Source: an uncultured Celeribacter sp.
Lineage (GTDB): Bacteria; Pseudomonadota; Alphaproteobacteria; Rhodobacterales; Rhodobacteraceae
DNA length: 64,000 nt
Direction: 5' to 3'
Assembly (NCBI RefSeq): GCF_963675965.1
Contig: NZ_OY780935.1
Span: 2,344,501-2,408,500, forward strand
Part shown: positions 57,801 to 64,000 of the stretch, piece by piece
Layout: each line of letters begins with the position of its first letter
Numbering within the stretch: position 1 is the first letter of the stretch
Program-made: the position numbers and the translations under genes
Notes under the pieces: model-generated
Told to the model about the DNA's origin: nothing
Seen by the model: the letters and a program-made list of their open reading frames with translations, nothing else
Databases searched by the model: none

Positions 57801-58463
57801 GTGCTTTATGTCTTTCGGGCGCTTGTGGGCAAGAATATCCCGCTCAATGAGGGCTGTCTCAAGCCGTTGGACATTGTCGTGCCCGAAGGATGTATGCTGA
57901 ACCCGCGGCCGCCGGCGGCGGTGATCGCCGGCAATACCGAAGTGTCGCAGGCGGCTTGCAATGCGCTGTTCGGCGCGTTGGGTGTTCTGGCCGGGTCTCA
58001 GGGGACGATGAACAATTTCGTTTGGGGCAATGCGGATTTCCAGAACTATGAAACTATCGCGGGCGGCACCGGAGCGGGTGCTGATTTCGATGGGTGTGAC
58101 GCGGTGCAAAGCCATATGACCAACACCCGGATGACCGACCCGGAGATTCTGGAGGCACGTTTCCCCGTGCGCCTGCTGGAGTTTTCGATCCTTCAGGGAT
58201 CTGGCGGTGCGGGCGCGCATCACGGGGGCAACGGCGCACGGCGGCGGTTGCAGTTTCTGGAGCCGGTGACGGTGACCACATTGTCGTCGCACCGTTCGGT
58301 GCCGCCTTTCGGTGTGAAAGGCGGTGCACCCGGTGGCTTGGGGCGCAACTGGGCCGAGCTGCCAGACGGGCGCCGGTTGGATCTGAACGGCAATGACGAA
58401 ATCGACCTGCCTGCGGGCGGGGTCTTTGGCATGGACACCCCCGGGGGTGGGGGCTTTGGCTGA
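54852..58463 (+). CDS. 5-oxoprolinase (ATP-hydrolysing), single-chain
   Basis: The product is 1203 residues, the size of single-chain 5-oxoprolinases that hydrolyse 5-oxoproline to glutamate with ATP. The HyuA-like N-terminal half begins WDFWIDRGGTFTDVVGRDP (residues 7-25) with the nucleotide loop, and GFDMGGTSTDVSHYAGQYER near residue 291. The HyuB-like C-terminal half (from about residue 700) contains LEVMSNLFMSVADQMGATLAKTAWSVNIKERFDFS and WLGSRGHHADVGGRTPGSMPPDS. The ATG at 54852 has GAGGGCAG upstream; the frame extends further to 54741. It stands alone next to tRNA-Met, converging on a hydrolase gene. Confidence 0.93.
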   Translation: MGARGTWDFWIDRGGTFTDVVGRDPEGRLHSHKLLSNNPERYRDAAEQGIRDLLALAPGAAIPEGAIGAVKMGTTVATNALLERKGEAVLLLITQGFQDLLRIGYQARPDLFALNIARPDVLYDRVAEVAERLDASGQVVTPLDEAAVRRDLQAEFDSGLRAVAIAFLHGYLNPEHEMRVAQIARDIGFTQVSVSHEVSRLAKLVSRGDTTVVDAYLSPILRRYVDQVAEALSLGHACEKLLFMQSSGGLTDAALFQGRDAILSGPAGGIVGMVRTGEAAGFDRLIGFDMGGTSTDVSHYAGQYERSFETEVAGVRMRAPMMDIHTVAAGGGSVCTFRDGRFQVGPESAGADPGPACYRRGGPLTVTDCNVFLGKLSPDHFPPVFGPDGNQPLDVEASQRGFEALTREINRASGQQLSPQEVAEGFLRIAVDNMANAIKKISVERGHDVSGYTLQCFGGAGGQHACLVADALGMSRVLIHPFAGVLSAYGMGLAKIRSLREAQADCPLGDLAQVRALADQLAQAAREEVAAQGVADITVLTRAHIRYAGSHQTLDVPFGTAAQMAADFAEAHQARFGFAPPGRELLIDMIAVEAIGQTGEQPVALEIAATPAEPKALLQVEAAGWGEVPLYARADLSPHCAIAGPAVISEPTGTNLVEPGWTARLDAQANLVLSRDRAIRREAAAGTEADPILLEVMSNLFMSVADQMGATLAKTAWSVNIKERFDFSCALFDADGQLVANAPHVPVHLGSMSDSIQTVMRLNPDVVEGDAFVLNSPYRGGTHLPDITVVTPVFVSGDDGDADGPRISKPAFWLGSRGHHADVGGRTPGSMPPDSVTLRDEGVVIDNEPLLKGGIFQEERLRALLASGPYPARNIDQNIADLQAQVAANETGRRALMGVIARYGADVVTAYMQHVQDNAEASVRAVITRLKPGAFTYPMDIGTQICVAVRPDPKRGRAVIDFTGTSPQHEGNFNAPLAISRAVVLYVFRALVGKNIPLNEGCLKPLDIVVPEGCMLNPRPPAAVIAGNTEVSQAACNALFGALGVLAGSQGTMNNFVWGNADFQNYETIAGGTGAGADFDGCDAVQSHMTNTRMTDPEILEARFPVRLLEFSILQGSGGAGAHHGGNGARRRLQFLEPVTVTTLSSHRSVPPFGVKGGAPGGLGRNWAELPDGRRLDLNGNDEIDLPAGGVFGMDTPGGGGFG

Positions 58464-58469
58464 GAAGCC

Positions 58470-59684
58470 TTAGCTCTGCGCCAGGCCCTCGGCGATTTCG
58501 CGAAACATCACGAGGGTGCGCAGGTTGATCGCGCCGTCGCCGTCGCGGAAGGCCGTATCTGCAGCTTTCTGGGCGATCACGACGCCACAGGGCCGGTTGA
58601 CGTACATATACTGTCCATAGATGCCTATGCCGAAAAACTCGCCCTCGGTGGCATTTGGCGGCAGCCACCATTGCAGCCCGTAGCGCAACTGCCCGTCCGG
58701 GATTTTCGCGGTTTCCGGATCGGGGCGCGGGGCGGTCTGTGTGGTCATGCGCTCCACCCAGCTTTCCGAGACGATCTGCTGCCCGTTCCAATGGCCCTTT
58801 TGCAGCATCATCTGAGCGATACGGGCGTAGTCCCGGGTGCTCATGTTGAAGCCACCCGCGACAAAGGGTTCGCGATTTTCGTCGGTGATCACAAAGCCCG
58901 CATGTTCAAAGCCCATGGGGATCATGACATGACGGTTCAGCAGATCAATCATCGCTTCGCCGGTCAGGGCGCGGATCACCATGCCGATCACATGGGTGTC
59001 GACAGTGACGTAATGCATGTAGTGCCCCGGCGGCCATTGCCGCTCAAGCGTTGCGGCAAAATCATCCATCGAGCCACCGACCCCGATGATCCTGCCCATT
59101 CGATTGATGTCGGAGTGATAGTCGACATAGTCTTCGTTGAACAAAACGCCGCTCGACATGGTCAGCACCTCGAACAGGCGCACCCCGTCATAGCCGGAGC
59201 CTGTCAGCAGGGGCACATGGGTCTGCACCTCTTGGTCCAGAACCTCTTCGTCGATGATGCCCTTGTCGATCAATATGCCGAGCAAGAGGGCGGTGACGCT
59301 TTTGGACATGGACCATGAAATATGCGGATCTTCCGGAGCGGTGTTCTGGAGATATTGCTCATGCCGGATGGCACCGTCCTTGAGCACCAGAAAGGCCGTC
59401 ACATTGCGGTCGCGCAGATAGCTGTCCAGATCTGGGTTTTGTGCCGCAGGGCTGAACTTCGTGGGAATGGGTCCTGTGGCGACGGGCAGGGGCGCAGGCG
59501 TCGCGCTGGGCATGTCGAAGGGCAGGGCATGAAACAGCTGATCGAGATGCGAAAAGTTCCAGACGATCTTGTCCGGGTGAAACAGTGTGTTGACCCGGGA
59601 CAACCGCTGAATACCCTTGAAATCCAGACGGATCAGCCGCGTGCCGATGATTTTGATGGTGTCCAGTGCTGCTGACAGTTGCAT
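58470..59684 (-). CDS. Beta-lactamase-fold serine hydrolase
   Basis: From the ATG at 59684 (AGGGGGAGACAC upstream) the protein has 404 residues. The SxxK motif is SMSK at residues 125-128 in ISWSMSKSVTALLLGIL, and YVTVD near residue 220 may supply the Tyr of the class C/esterase type. KPGRLPGFEHAGFV-like C-terminal region is replaced by GFEHAGFVITDENREPF. Related enzymes hydrolyse esters, amides or peptides; beta-lactam resistance is unlikely from sequence alone. No signal peptide is seen, so it is probably cytoplasmic. It lies between 5-oxoprolinase and the purine genes, with only six bases to the former. Confidence 0.85.
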   Translation of the reverse strand: MQLSAALDTIKIIGTRLIRLDFKGIQRLSRVNTLFHPDKIVWNFSHLDQLFHALPFDMPSATPAPLPVATGPIPTKFSPAAQNPDLDSYLRDRNVTAFLVLKDGAIRHEQYLQNTAPEDPHISWSMSKSVTALLLGILIDKGIIDEEVLDQEVQTHVPLLTGSGYDGVRLFEVLTMSSGVLFNEDYVDYHSDINRMGRIIGVGGSMDDFAATLERQWPPGHYMHYVTVDTHVIGMVIRALTGEAMIDLLNRHVMIPMGFEHAGFVITDENREPFVAGGFNMSTRDYARIAQMMLQKGHWNGQQIVSESWVERMTTQTAPRPDPETAKIPDGQLRYGLQWWLPPNATEGEFFGIGIYGQYMYVNRPCGVVIAQKAADTAFRDGDGAINLRTLVMFREIAEGLAQS

Positions 59685-59806
59685 GTGTCTCCCCCTCTGG
59701 TGGACGCGGCCCGATTGTCGGACTGCGTCATCATTGGAAAGAACTGTGCGATCTGTGTCTGCGTTTGTCGATTGTTTCGCGGGGTCAGAGACGCGAAAAC
59801 CGACGC

Positions 59807-60304
59807 CTACTCCGTGCTGCTGGAGAGCACTTGCCAGGGTGTGTCGAAGAAATGCTCTTCGAGATTGGCGGTGTCGCCGATCCGGTCGACCACGGCAAAC
59901 AGCCCGTTGCCAGCAAGCGGGGTGAGTACCCCGTGCCATGTGCCGCGATGAAAGTTGATCGCCTGCGACCCATCCGTGACGAAGGCGCGCGGTGTTGCAT
60001 CGGGTCCATCCGCGACAATGACCAGAAACGGGTCGGCGGACATGGGGACAAAGGCCTGCGAGCCCTCCGGATGACGTTCAATCAAGTCGAGCGCATAGGG
60101 AAAGGTGCGCAATTCGGCGTGAAAAATCGACATGCCGACACGTCCGCCAGTCGCGGGACCGGCATCGACCAGGGCGCGGTCATGGTAGCGACCGCATTTG
60201 CCCTGATTGATGATCTTGTCCGGCGCGCCCCGAGCGTCCAGCACATCGCCATAGGGCGCAAAGGCCTCGGCTGTGAGCGGTTCGGTGTGGATTGTGCGGG
60301 ACAT
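59807..60304 (-). CDS. allA: Ureidoglycolate lyase
   Basis: AllA splits (S)-ureidoglycolate to glyoxylate and urea, the last step of allantoin degradation. The 165-residue protein has the cupin-like motifs FAPYGDVLDARGAPDKIINQGKCGRYHD near residue 15 and NFHRGTWHGVLTPL near residue 116, which carries the conserved histidines. ERHPEGSQAFVPMSADPFLVIVA near residue 76 fits the family. Its ATG overlaps the stop of the ureidoglycine aminohydrolase gene, the two forming one operon with puuE upstream. Confidence 0.93.
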   Translation of the reverse strand: MSRTIHTEPLTAEAFAPYGDVLDARGAPDKIINQGKCGRYHDRALVDAGPATGGRVGMSIFHAELRTFPYALDLIERHPEGSQAFVPMSADPFLVIVADGPDATPRAFVTDGSQAINFHRGTWHGVLTPLAGNGLFAVVDRIGDTANLEEHFFDTPWQVLSSSTE

Positions 60305-61134
60305 CAGCCCAGATCCAGCTTTGCGTGACGGTTGACGTCTTTGTACAGCAGGTAGCGGAACGGACGGCGACCGGCGGCATAACAGGCCTGCGGGCAGAAG
60401 GCGCGCAGCCAGAGGAAATCGCCTTCAGAGACTTCGACCCAGTCCTGATTGAGCAGATACACACCGCGTCCCTGCAGCACGTAAAGCCCGTGTTCCATGA
60501 CATGGGTTTCGGCAAAGGGGATGGTGCCGCCGGGCAGGAAGGTCACGATATTGACGTGGAAATCATAGCGCAGGTCATGCGGGTCGACAAAGCGCGAGGT
60601 CGACCAGTAGCCCGACGTGTTGGGCATTTCGATCGGCGGTTTTTCGTGATCGGCGGTGACAAAGCTTTCCGGCATGTCGATGCCCGGCGCCGGTTCGTAT
60701 TTCTTGCGAATCCAGACAAAGGTCGCGGGCGTGTCCGTGTCGTTCTGGATCGTGTAATTGTCGCCCGGTGCGACGAAGACATACCCGCCCGGATCCAGTT
60801 CATAGGCTTTGGCGCCGATGGTCACGCGGACATGGCCCGCGAGAATGAACATGACGCATTCGGCCATGGGATCGGGTTCAGGGCTGGAAGAGCCTCCGCC
60901 CGGAGAGACTTCGACGATCAGTTGGGCAAAGGTTTCGGCAAAGCCGGTCAGCGGACGGGCCAGAACCCAGGCGCGGGTCTTTTCCCAGCCGGGCAGATAG
61001 CTGACCACGATGTCCGACATCACCCCATGCGGAATGACTGCATAGGAATTGGTGAAGACGGCACGCTCGCGTGCGTGATTGTTTTGGTCCGGCAGCCCGC
61101 CTGTCGGCGCGCAATAGGTATATTCGTAGCTCAT
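60304..61134 (-). CDS. allE: (S)-ureidoglycine aminohydrolase, bicupin
   Basis: AllE releases ammonia from (S)-ureidoglycine to give ureidoglycolate. The 276-residue protein is a bicupin. The N-terminal cupin includes DPMAECVMFILAGHVRVTIGAKAYELDPGGYVFVAPGDNYTIQNDTDTP (about 88-136), and the second cupin includes FAETHVMEHGLYVLQGRGVYLLNQDWVEVSEGDFLWL near 220, with the metal-binding His and Glu. The start at 61134 was preferred because it is the family start; a longer frame to 61176 has no ribosome site. It overlaps allA and follows puuE by 11 bases. Confidence 0.92.
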   Translation of the reverse strand: MSYEYTYCAPTGGLPDQNNHARERAVFTNSYAVIPHGVMSDIVVSYLPGWEKTRAWVLARPLTGFAETFAQLIVEVSPGGGSSSPEPDPMAECVMFILAGHVRVTIGAKAYELDPGGYVFVAPGDNYTIQNDTDTPATFVWIRKKYEPAPGIDMPESFVTADHEKPPIEMPNTSGYWSTSRFVDPHDLRYDFHVNIVTFLPGGTIPFAETHVMEHGLYVLQGRGVYLLNQDWVEVSEGDFLWLRAFCPQACYAAGRRPFRYLLYKDVNRHAKLDLG

Positions 61135-61145
61135 TATGGTCTCGC

Positions 61146-62573
61146 TTAGACATCCATGTCTTTGAGGCGGTGCCACGCGATCCGCTCGACCTGCTTGCAG
61201 GCCGTTTTGAATTCGTCGTCTCTGGAGTGTTCCAGTCGGGCACGGAAGGCCTCAAGGATGGTTGCCTTGGTATTGTCTTTTACGGCGATGATAAAGGGGA
61301 AGCCGAATTTTTCTGTATATTCGGCATTCAGAGCCTCAAAGGTGGCCCGTTCTTCATCGGTCAGCGCGTCCAGTCCGGCTGAGGCCTGTTCGGCGGTGCT
61401 TTCATCAGTCAGGCGTTTGGCTTGTGCAAGTTTTCCGGCCAGATCCGGGTGGGCGATGAGCACACCGCTTTTTTCGGCGTCCGAGGCGCTGCGGAAGGCC
61501 CGGCACAGGGCGGAATGGGTGCCGATCCAAGTGTCATGCGCGGGGCCGAGCTCCAGTTCCCAGGCGCGCTCCGCAATCCAGGGCGAATGCTCGAAGATGC
61601 CGCCGAATTTGGCGACATAGTCGTCTTTCGACATTTGCGACGGACGGGCTTTGCGCTGATGCGGGTGGGTTTTGGCCCAATGCCGAGCGACGTCGATGCG
61701 GCGCGGGGTCCAGACGTCGTCAAAGCCCTTGATGTATTCAAGGAACTTCTTGAGCCCGGCGAGCTTGCCTGGACGACCGATCAATCGGCAATGCAGGCCG
61801 ATGTTCATCATTTTCGGCGTGCTTTCGCTGCCTTCAGCATAAAGCACATCAAAGGCGTCTTTGAGGTAGGTAAAGAACTGTTCGCCAGTGATGTACCCCG
61901 GGGCCGTGGCAAAGCGCATGTCATTGGCTTCCAGCGTGTAAGGGATGATCAGCTGGTCGCGATCACCGACCTCCAGCCAGTGGGGCAGGTCATCATCATA
62001 GGTGTCAGAGACATACTCGAAGCCGCCTTCTTCGGCGACAAGGTGCACCGTGTTGGCCGAACAGCGCCCGGTGTACCAACCGTAGGGGCGTTCGCCGGTG
62101 ACCTCTTCATGCAGGCGGATGGCTTCTGCGATGGCTGCGCGCTCCTCCTCTTCGGGCATGTCTTTGTGTTCGACCCATTTCAGCCCGTGCGAGGCGATCT
62201 CCCAGCCCGCGTCCTGCATGGCGGCAACCTGTTCGGGGCTGCGTGCCAGAGCGGTGGCGACGCCATAGATGGTGACGGGAATATCGGCGCCGGTGAACAG
62301 GCGATGCAGGCGCCAGAAGCCCGCGCGTGCGCCATATTCGTAGATGGATTCCATGTTCCAGTGGCGTTGGCCCTTCCACATGGCCGCGCCAGCGATGTCG
62401 GACAGGAAGGCTTCGGAGGCCTCGTCGCCGTGCAAAATGCAGTTTTCCCCGCCCTCTTCGTAGTTCAGGACGAATTGAACAGCCACTTTCGCGCCACCCG
62501 GCCACTGCGGGTCAGGCGCATTTGCCCCGTAGCCTTGCATGTTTCGAACGTAACGCGCTGGTTTTTTTTGCAT
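61146..62573 (-). CDS. puuE: Allantoinase PuuE fused to OHCU decarboxylase
   Basis: The 475-residue protein joins two enzymes of urate breakdown. Residues about 1-310 are the polysaccharide deacetylase-like allantoinase PuuE, beginning MQKKPARYVRNMQGYGANAPDP and containing VAVQFVLNYEEGGENCILHGD and SHGLKWVEHKDMPEEEE. Residues about 325-475 are the OHCU decarboxylase UraD domain, with FGGIFEHSPWIAERAWE and later LNAEYTEKFGFPFIIAV. The fusion pairs opening of allantoin with formation of allantoin from OHCU, and occurs in other Rhodobacteraceae. The start at 62573 is chosen over the longer frame to 62747. It is divergent from uraH. Confidence 0.92.
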   Translation of the reverse strand: MQKKPARYVRNMQGYGANAPDPQWPGGAKVAVQFVLNYEEGGENCILHGDEASEAFLSDIAGAAMWKGQRHWNMESIYEYGARAGFWRLHRLFTGADIPVTIYGVATALARSPEQVAAMQDAGWEIASHGLKWVEHKDMPEEEERAAIAEAIRLHEEVTGERPYGWYTGRCSANTVHLVAEEGGFEYVSDTYDDDLPHWLEVGDRDQLIIPYTLEANDMRFATAPGYITGEQFFTYLKDAFDVLYAEGSESTPKMMNIGLHCRLIGRPGKLAGLKKFLEYIKGFDDVWTPRRIDVARHWAKTHPHQRKARPSQMSKDDYVAKFGGIFEHSPWIAERAWELELGPAHDTWIGTHSALCRAFRSASDAEKSGVLIAHPDLAGKLAQAKRLTDESTAEQASAGLDALTDEERATFEALNAEYTEKFGFPFIIAVKDNTKATILEAFRARLEHSRDDEFKTACKQVERIAWHRLKDMDV

Positions 62574-62724
62574 TTTGAGAGGCCTTCTATATTTTTGACT
62601 AATTGGTAGGCTTTCGCTCGTTTTTTCTACGTTTCTCCTGCGGGGAGTGCAAAAGATTGATTGCGTTTCCCCCCTATATCCCCCAGCCTTTGTGAGAAAC
62701 GCTTCCAAAATGGGCAAATGACTT
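62574..62724. promoter_or_regulatory. Divergent purine-gene control region
   Basis: These 151 bases separate puuE-uraD (minus) from uraH-puuD (plus) and must carry both promoters. TTGACTAATTGG at 62596-62607 looks like a possible -35-type element on the plus strand. I see no clear operator; a GntR- or LysR-type purine regulator would be expected to bind here, but none is encoded within the window. Confidence 0.4.
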
Positions 62725-63084
62725 ATGACTTCTGGGTTTTTAACCACCCATGTCCTCGATACGGCGCTGGGACTGCCAGCCGGGGGGATCGAAATCGCGC
62801 TCTATCGCGTGAGCGGAAACAGCCACAAGAAAATCGCAACGACCGTTACCAATTCAGATGGCCGCACGGATGCGCCGATTCTGCCCGCAGAGTCGTTTGA
62901 ACCCGGCATTTATGAACTGATTTTCTTTACCGGCGATTATCTGCGCCGGACCGGACAGGCGACCACTGACCCATTGTTTCTGGACCAGATTCCGATCCGC
63001 TTCGGCATCAGCGATCCGGACAGCCATTATCACGTGCCGTTGCTGCTTTCGCCCTTCGGCTATTCGACATATCGGGGAAGTTAA
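62725..63084 (+). CDS. uraH: 5-hydroxyisourate hydrolase
   Basis: UraH hydrolyses 5-hydroxyisourate to OHCU, the step after urate oxidation. The 119-residue protein has the catalytic transthyretin-like residues His9 in TTHVLDTALGLPA, Arg in NSDGRTDAP, and a final His in DSHYHVPLLLSPFGYSTYRGS; the C-terminal YRGS tetrapeptide is the family hallmark. It starts 151 bases from puuE on the other strand, and puuD follows after three bases. The product OHCU is handled by the UraD domain fused to PuuE. Confidence 0.96.
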   Translation: MTSGFLTTHVLDTALGLPAGGIEIALYRVSGNSHKKIATTVTNSDGRTDAPILPAESFEPGIYELIFFTGDYLRRTGQATTDPLFLDQIPIRFGISDPDSHYHVPLLLSPFGYSTYRGS

Positions 63085-63087
63085 CAG

Positions 63088-64000
63088 ATGAGCCTTATGC
63101 CAATCTTCATGGAATGGGCGGAATTCGCAATCCGCTGGCTGCACGTGGTGACAGCGATCGCATGGATCGGGTCTTCATTCTACTTTATTGCGCTCGATCT
63201 CGGGTTGCACCGCGACCGCAAACTGGCCAGCGGTGCAGATGGCGATGAATGGCAGGTGCACGGCGGTGGCTTCTATCATATCCAGAAATATCTGGTTGCG
63301 CCCGAACAGATGCCCAAGGACCTGATCTGGTTCAAATGGGAAAGCTATGCCACATGGCTGTCGGGCTTTGCCCTGATGGCGGTGCTCTATTATCACGGCG
63401 CCGAGCTGTATCTTCTGGACCCGAATGTTCTTGATATTTCCGCGCTTTGGGGGGTGCTGATTTCTCTGGCGTCGCTCGCTTTCGGATGGATCGCCTACGA
63501 TCTGATCTGCAAATCCAAGTTCGGGGACAACAACACCCGGCTGATGATCCTGCTCTATGTGATCCTTGTGGCCATGGCTTGGGGCTACACGCAGGTGTTT
63601 TCGGCCCGTGCCGCCTTCCTGCATCTGGGGGCTTTCACTGCCACGGTGATGACCGCAAACGTGTTCTTCATCATTATTCCGAACCAGAAAATCGTGGTGA
63701 AGGACCTGATCGCCGGACGTACGCCGGATGCGAAATACGGCAAGATCGCCAAGCAACGGTCGACGCATAACAACTACCTGACGCTGCCGGTCATCTTTAT
63801 GATGCTGTCGAACCACTATCCGCTGGCCTTTGCGTCGAAATACAACTGGATCATCGCCGCTCTGGTGTTCCTGATGGGGGTCACGATCCGTCACTTCTTC
63901 AACACTATGCATGCCCGTAAGGGGATGCTGTGGTGGACATGGGGCGTGACCGCTGCCCTGTTTGCAGCGATCATCTGGCTCTCGACTGCAGGGATTTTCC
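63088..64000 (+). CDS. puuD: Membrane-bound urate oxidase PuuD, N-terminal part
   Basis: The frame is open to the window end, so only about 304 residues are visible of a protein usually near 400. WLHVVTAIAWIGSSFYFIALDLGLHRD near residue 17 starts the membrane domain; about seven helices are seen, with FSARAAFLHLGAFTATVMTANVFFIIIPNQK near residue 170. HIQKYLVAPEQMPKDLIWFKWESYATWLSG matches PuuD (DUF989-type) urate oxidases, which have an eight-helix membrane part and a C-terminal cytochrome c domain that would lie beyond the window. It oxidises urate to 5-hydroxyisourate. It follows uraH by three bases. Confidence 0.92.
   Translation, partial: MSLMPIFMEWAEFAIRWLHVVTAIAWIGSSFYFIALDLGLHRDRKLASGADGDEWQVHGGGFYHIQKYLVAPEQMPKDLIWFKWESYATWLSGFALMAVLYYHGAELYLLDPNVLDISALWGVLISLASLAFGWIAYDLICKSKFGDNNTRLMILLYVILVAMAWGYTQVFSARAAFLHLGAFTATVMTANVFFIIIPNQKIVVKDLIAGRTPDAKYGKIAKQRSTHNNYLTLPVIFMMLSNHYPLAFASKYNWIIAALVFLMGVTIRHFFNTMHARKGMLWWTWGVTAALFAAIIWLSTAGIF

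Noticed and set aside
58470..59684. Beta-lactamase conferring antibiotic resistance
   Set aside because: The fold is shared with many esterases and peptidases; there is no signal peptide and the context is metabolic, so resistance is not supported.

Overview
The window looks like chromosomal DNA of an alphaproteobacterium of the Rhodobacteraceae (Roseobacter/Rhodobacter type). The evidence is the gene order pdxJ-acpS-lepB-rnc-era-recO, the ChvI/ChvG-HprK-RapZ-EIIA-HPr regulatory block beside pckA, a methylsuccinyl-CoA dehydrogenase of the ethylmalonyl-CoA pathway, two TRAP transporters and a PuuD/PuuE-type purine pathway. I see no transposase, integrase, phage gene, CRISPR array or rRNA. The only RNA gene found is one tRNA-Met(CAU).

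Bases 1-18.4 kb are mostly conserved housekeeping genes. They run from a partial DUF2062 gene through pdxJ, a small membrane protein, acpS, lepB, rnc, era, a DUF1491 gene and recO, many overlapping by a few bases. Then come mcd, a TauE/SafE exporter, a small cytochrome c, pckA, chvI-chvG, hprK-rapZ-manX-ptsH, an acyltransferase, a 3-hydroxyacyl-CoA dehydrogenase and a DUF6473-like gene.

Bases 18.4-54.3 kb form a large acyl-CoA catabolic region. On the minus strand, acyl-CoA dehydrogenase, type III CoA-transferase, MaoC-like hydratase and CitE-like lyase read directly into etfB-etfA with overlapping codons. The last three match in family the itaconate/mesaconate route (activation, hydration, cleavage to acetyl-CoA and pyruvate). 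Next are an IclR-SDR pair and a divergent nine-gene plus-strand set: acyl-CoA dehydrogenase, thioesterase, OB-fold (DUF35) protein, thiolase-like protein, ADP-forming acyl-CoA ligase, MaoC hydratase, enoyl-CoA hydratase and an unrecognised permease, converging on a LysR gene. A TAXI-type TRAP system leads into PcaI/PcaJ-like CoA-transferase, nitronate monooxygenase-like and MmgE/PrpD genes. A second LysR faces an AidB-like acyl-CoA dehydrogenase, a glutarate-type CoA-transferase and glutaryl-CoA dehydrogenase. Last are a second IclR, a zinc alcohol dehydrogenase, a DctPQM TRAP system and an aldehyde dehydrogenase. The genes suggest uptake, oxidation and CoA-activation of several organic acids, with electrons going through the ETF encoded at one end. 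The true substrates cannot be read from sequence.

Bases 54.4-64.0 kb hold tRNA-Met, 5-oxoprolinase, a beta-lactamase-fold serine hydrolase, and a purine-ring degradation locus (allA, allE, a puuE-uraD fusion, uraH and a truncated puuD) that converts urate through allantoin to glyoxylate and urea.

The most notable signals are: the itaconate-like module translationally coupled to etfBA; a thiolase-like/OB-fold pair lacking the usual thiolase cysteine and zinc-ribbon cysteines; two paralogous IclR genes sharing a 26-bp upstream motif (21/26 identical) at nearly the same distance from their starts; hairpins between each TRAP binding-protein gene and its permease genes; and a structured 389-bp leader before the alcohol dehydrogenase.
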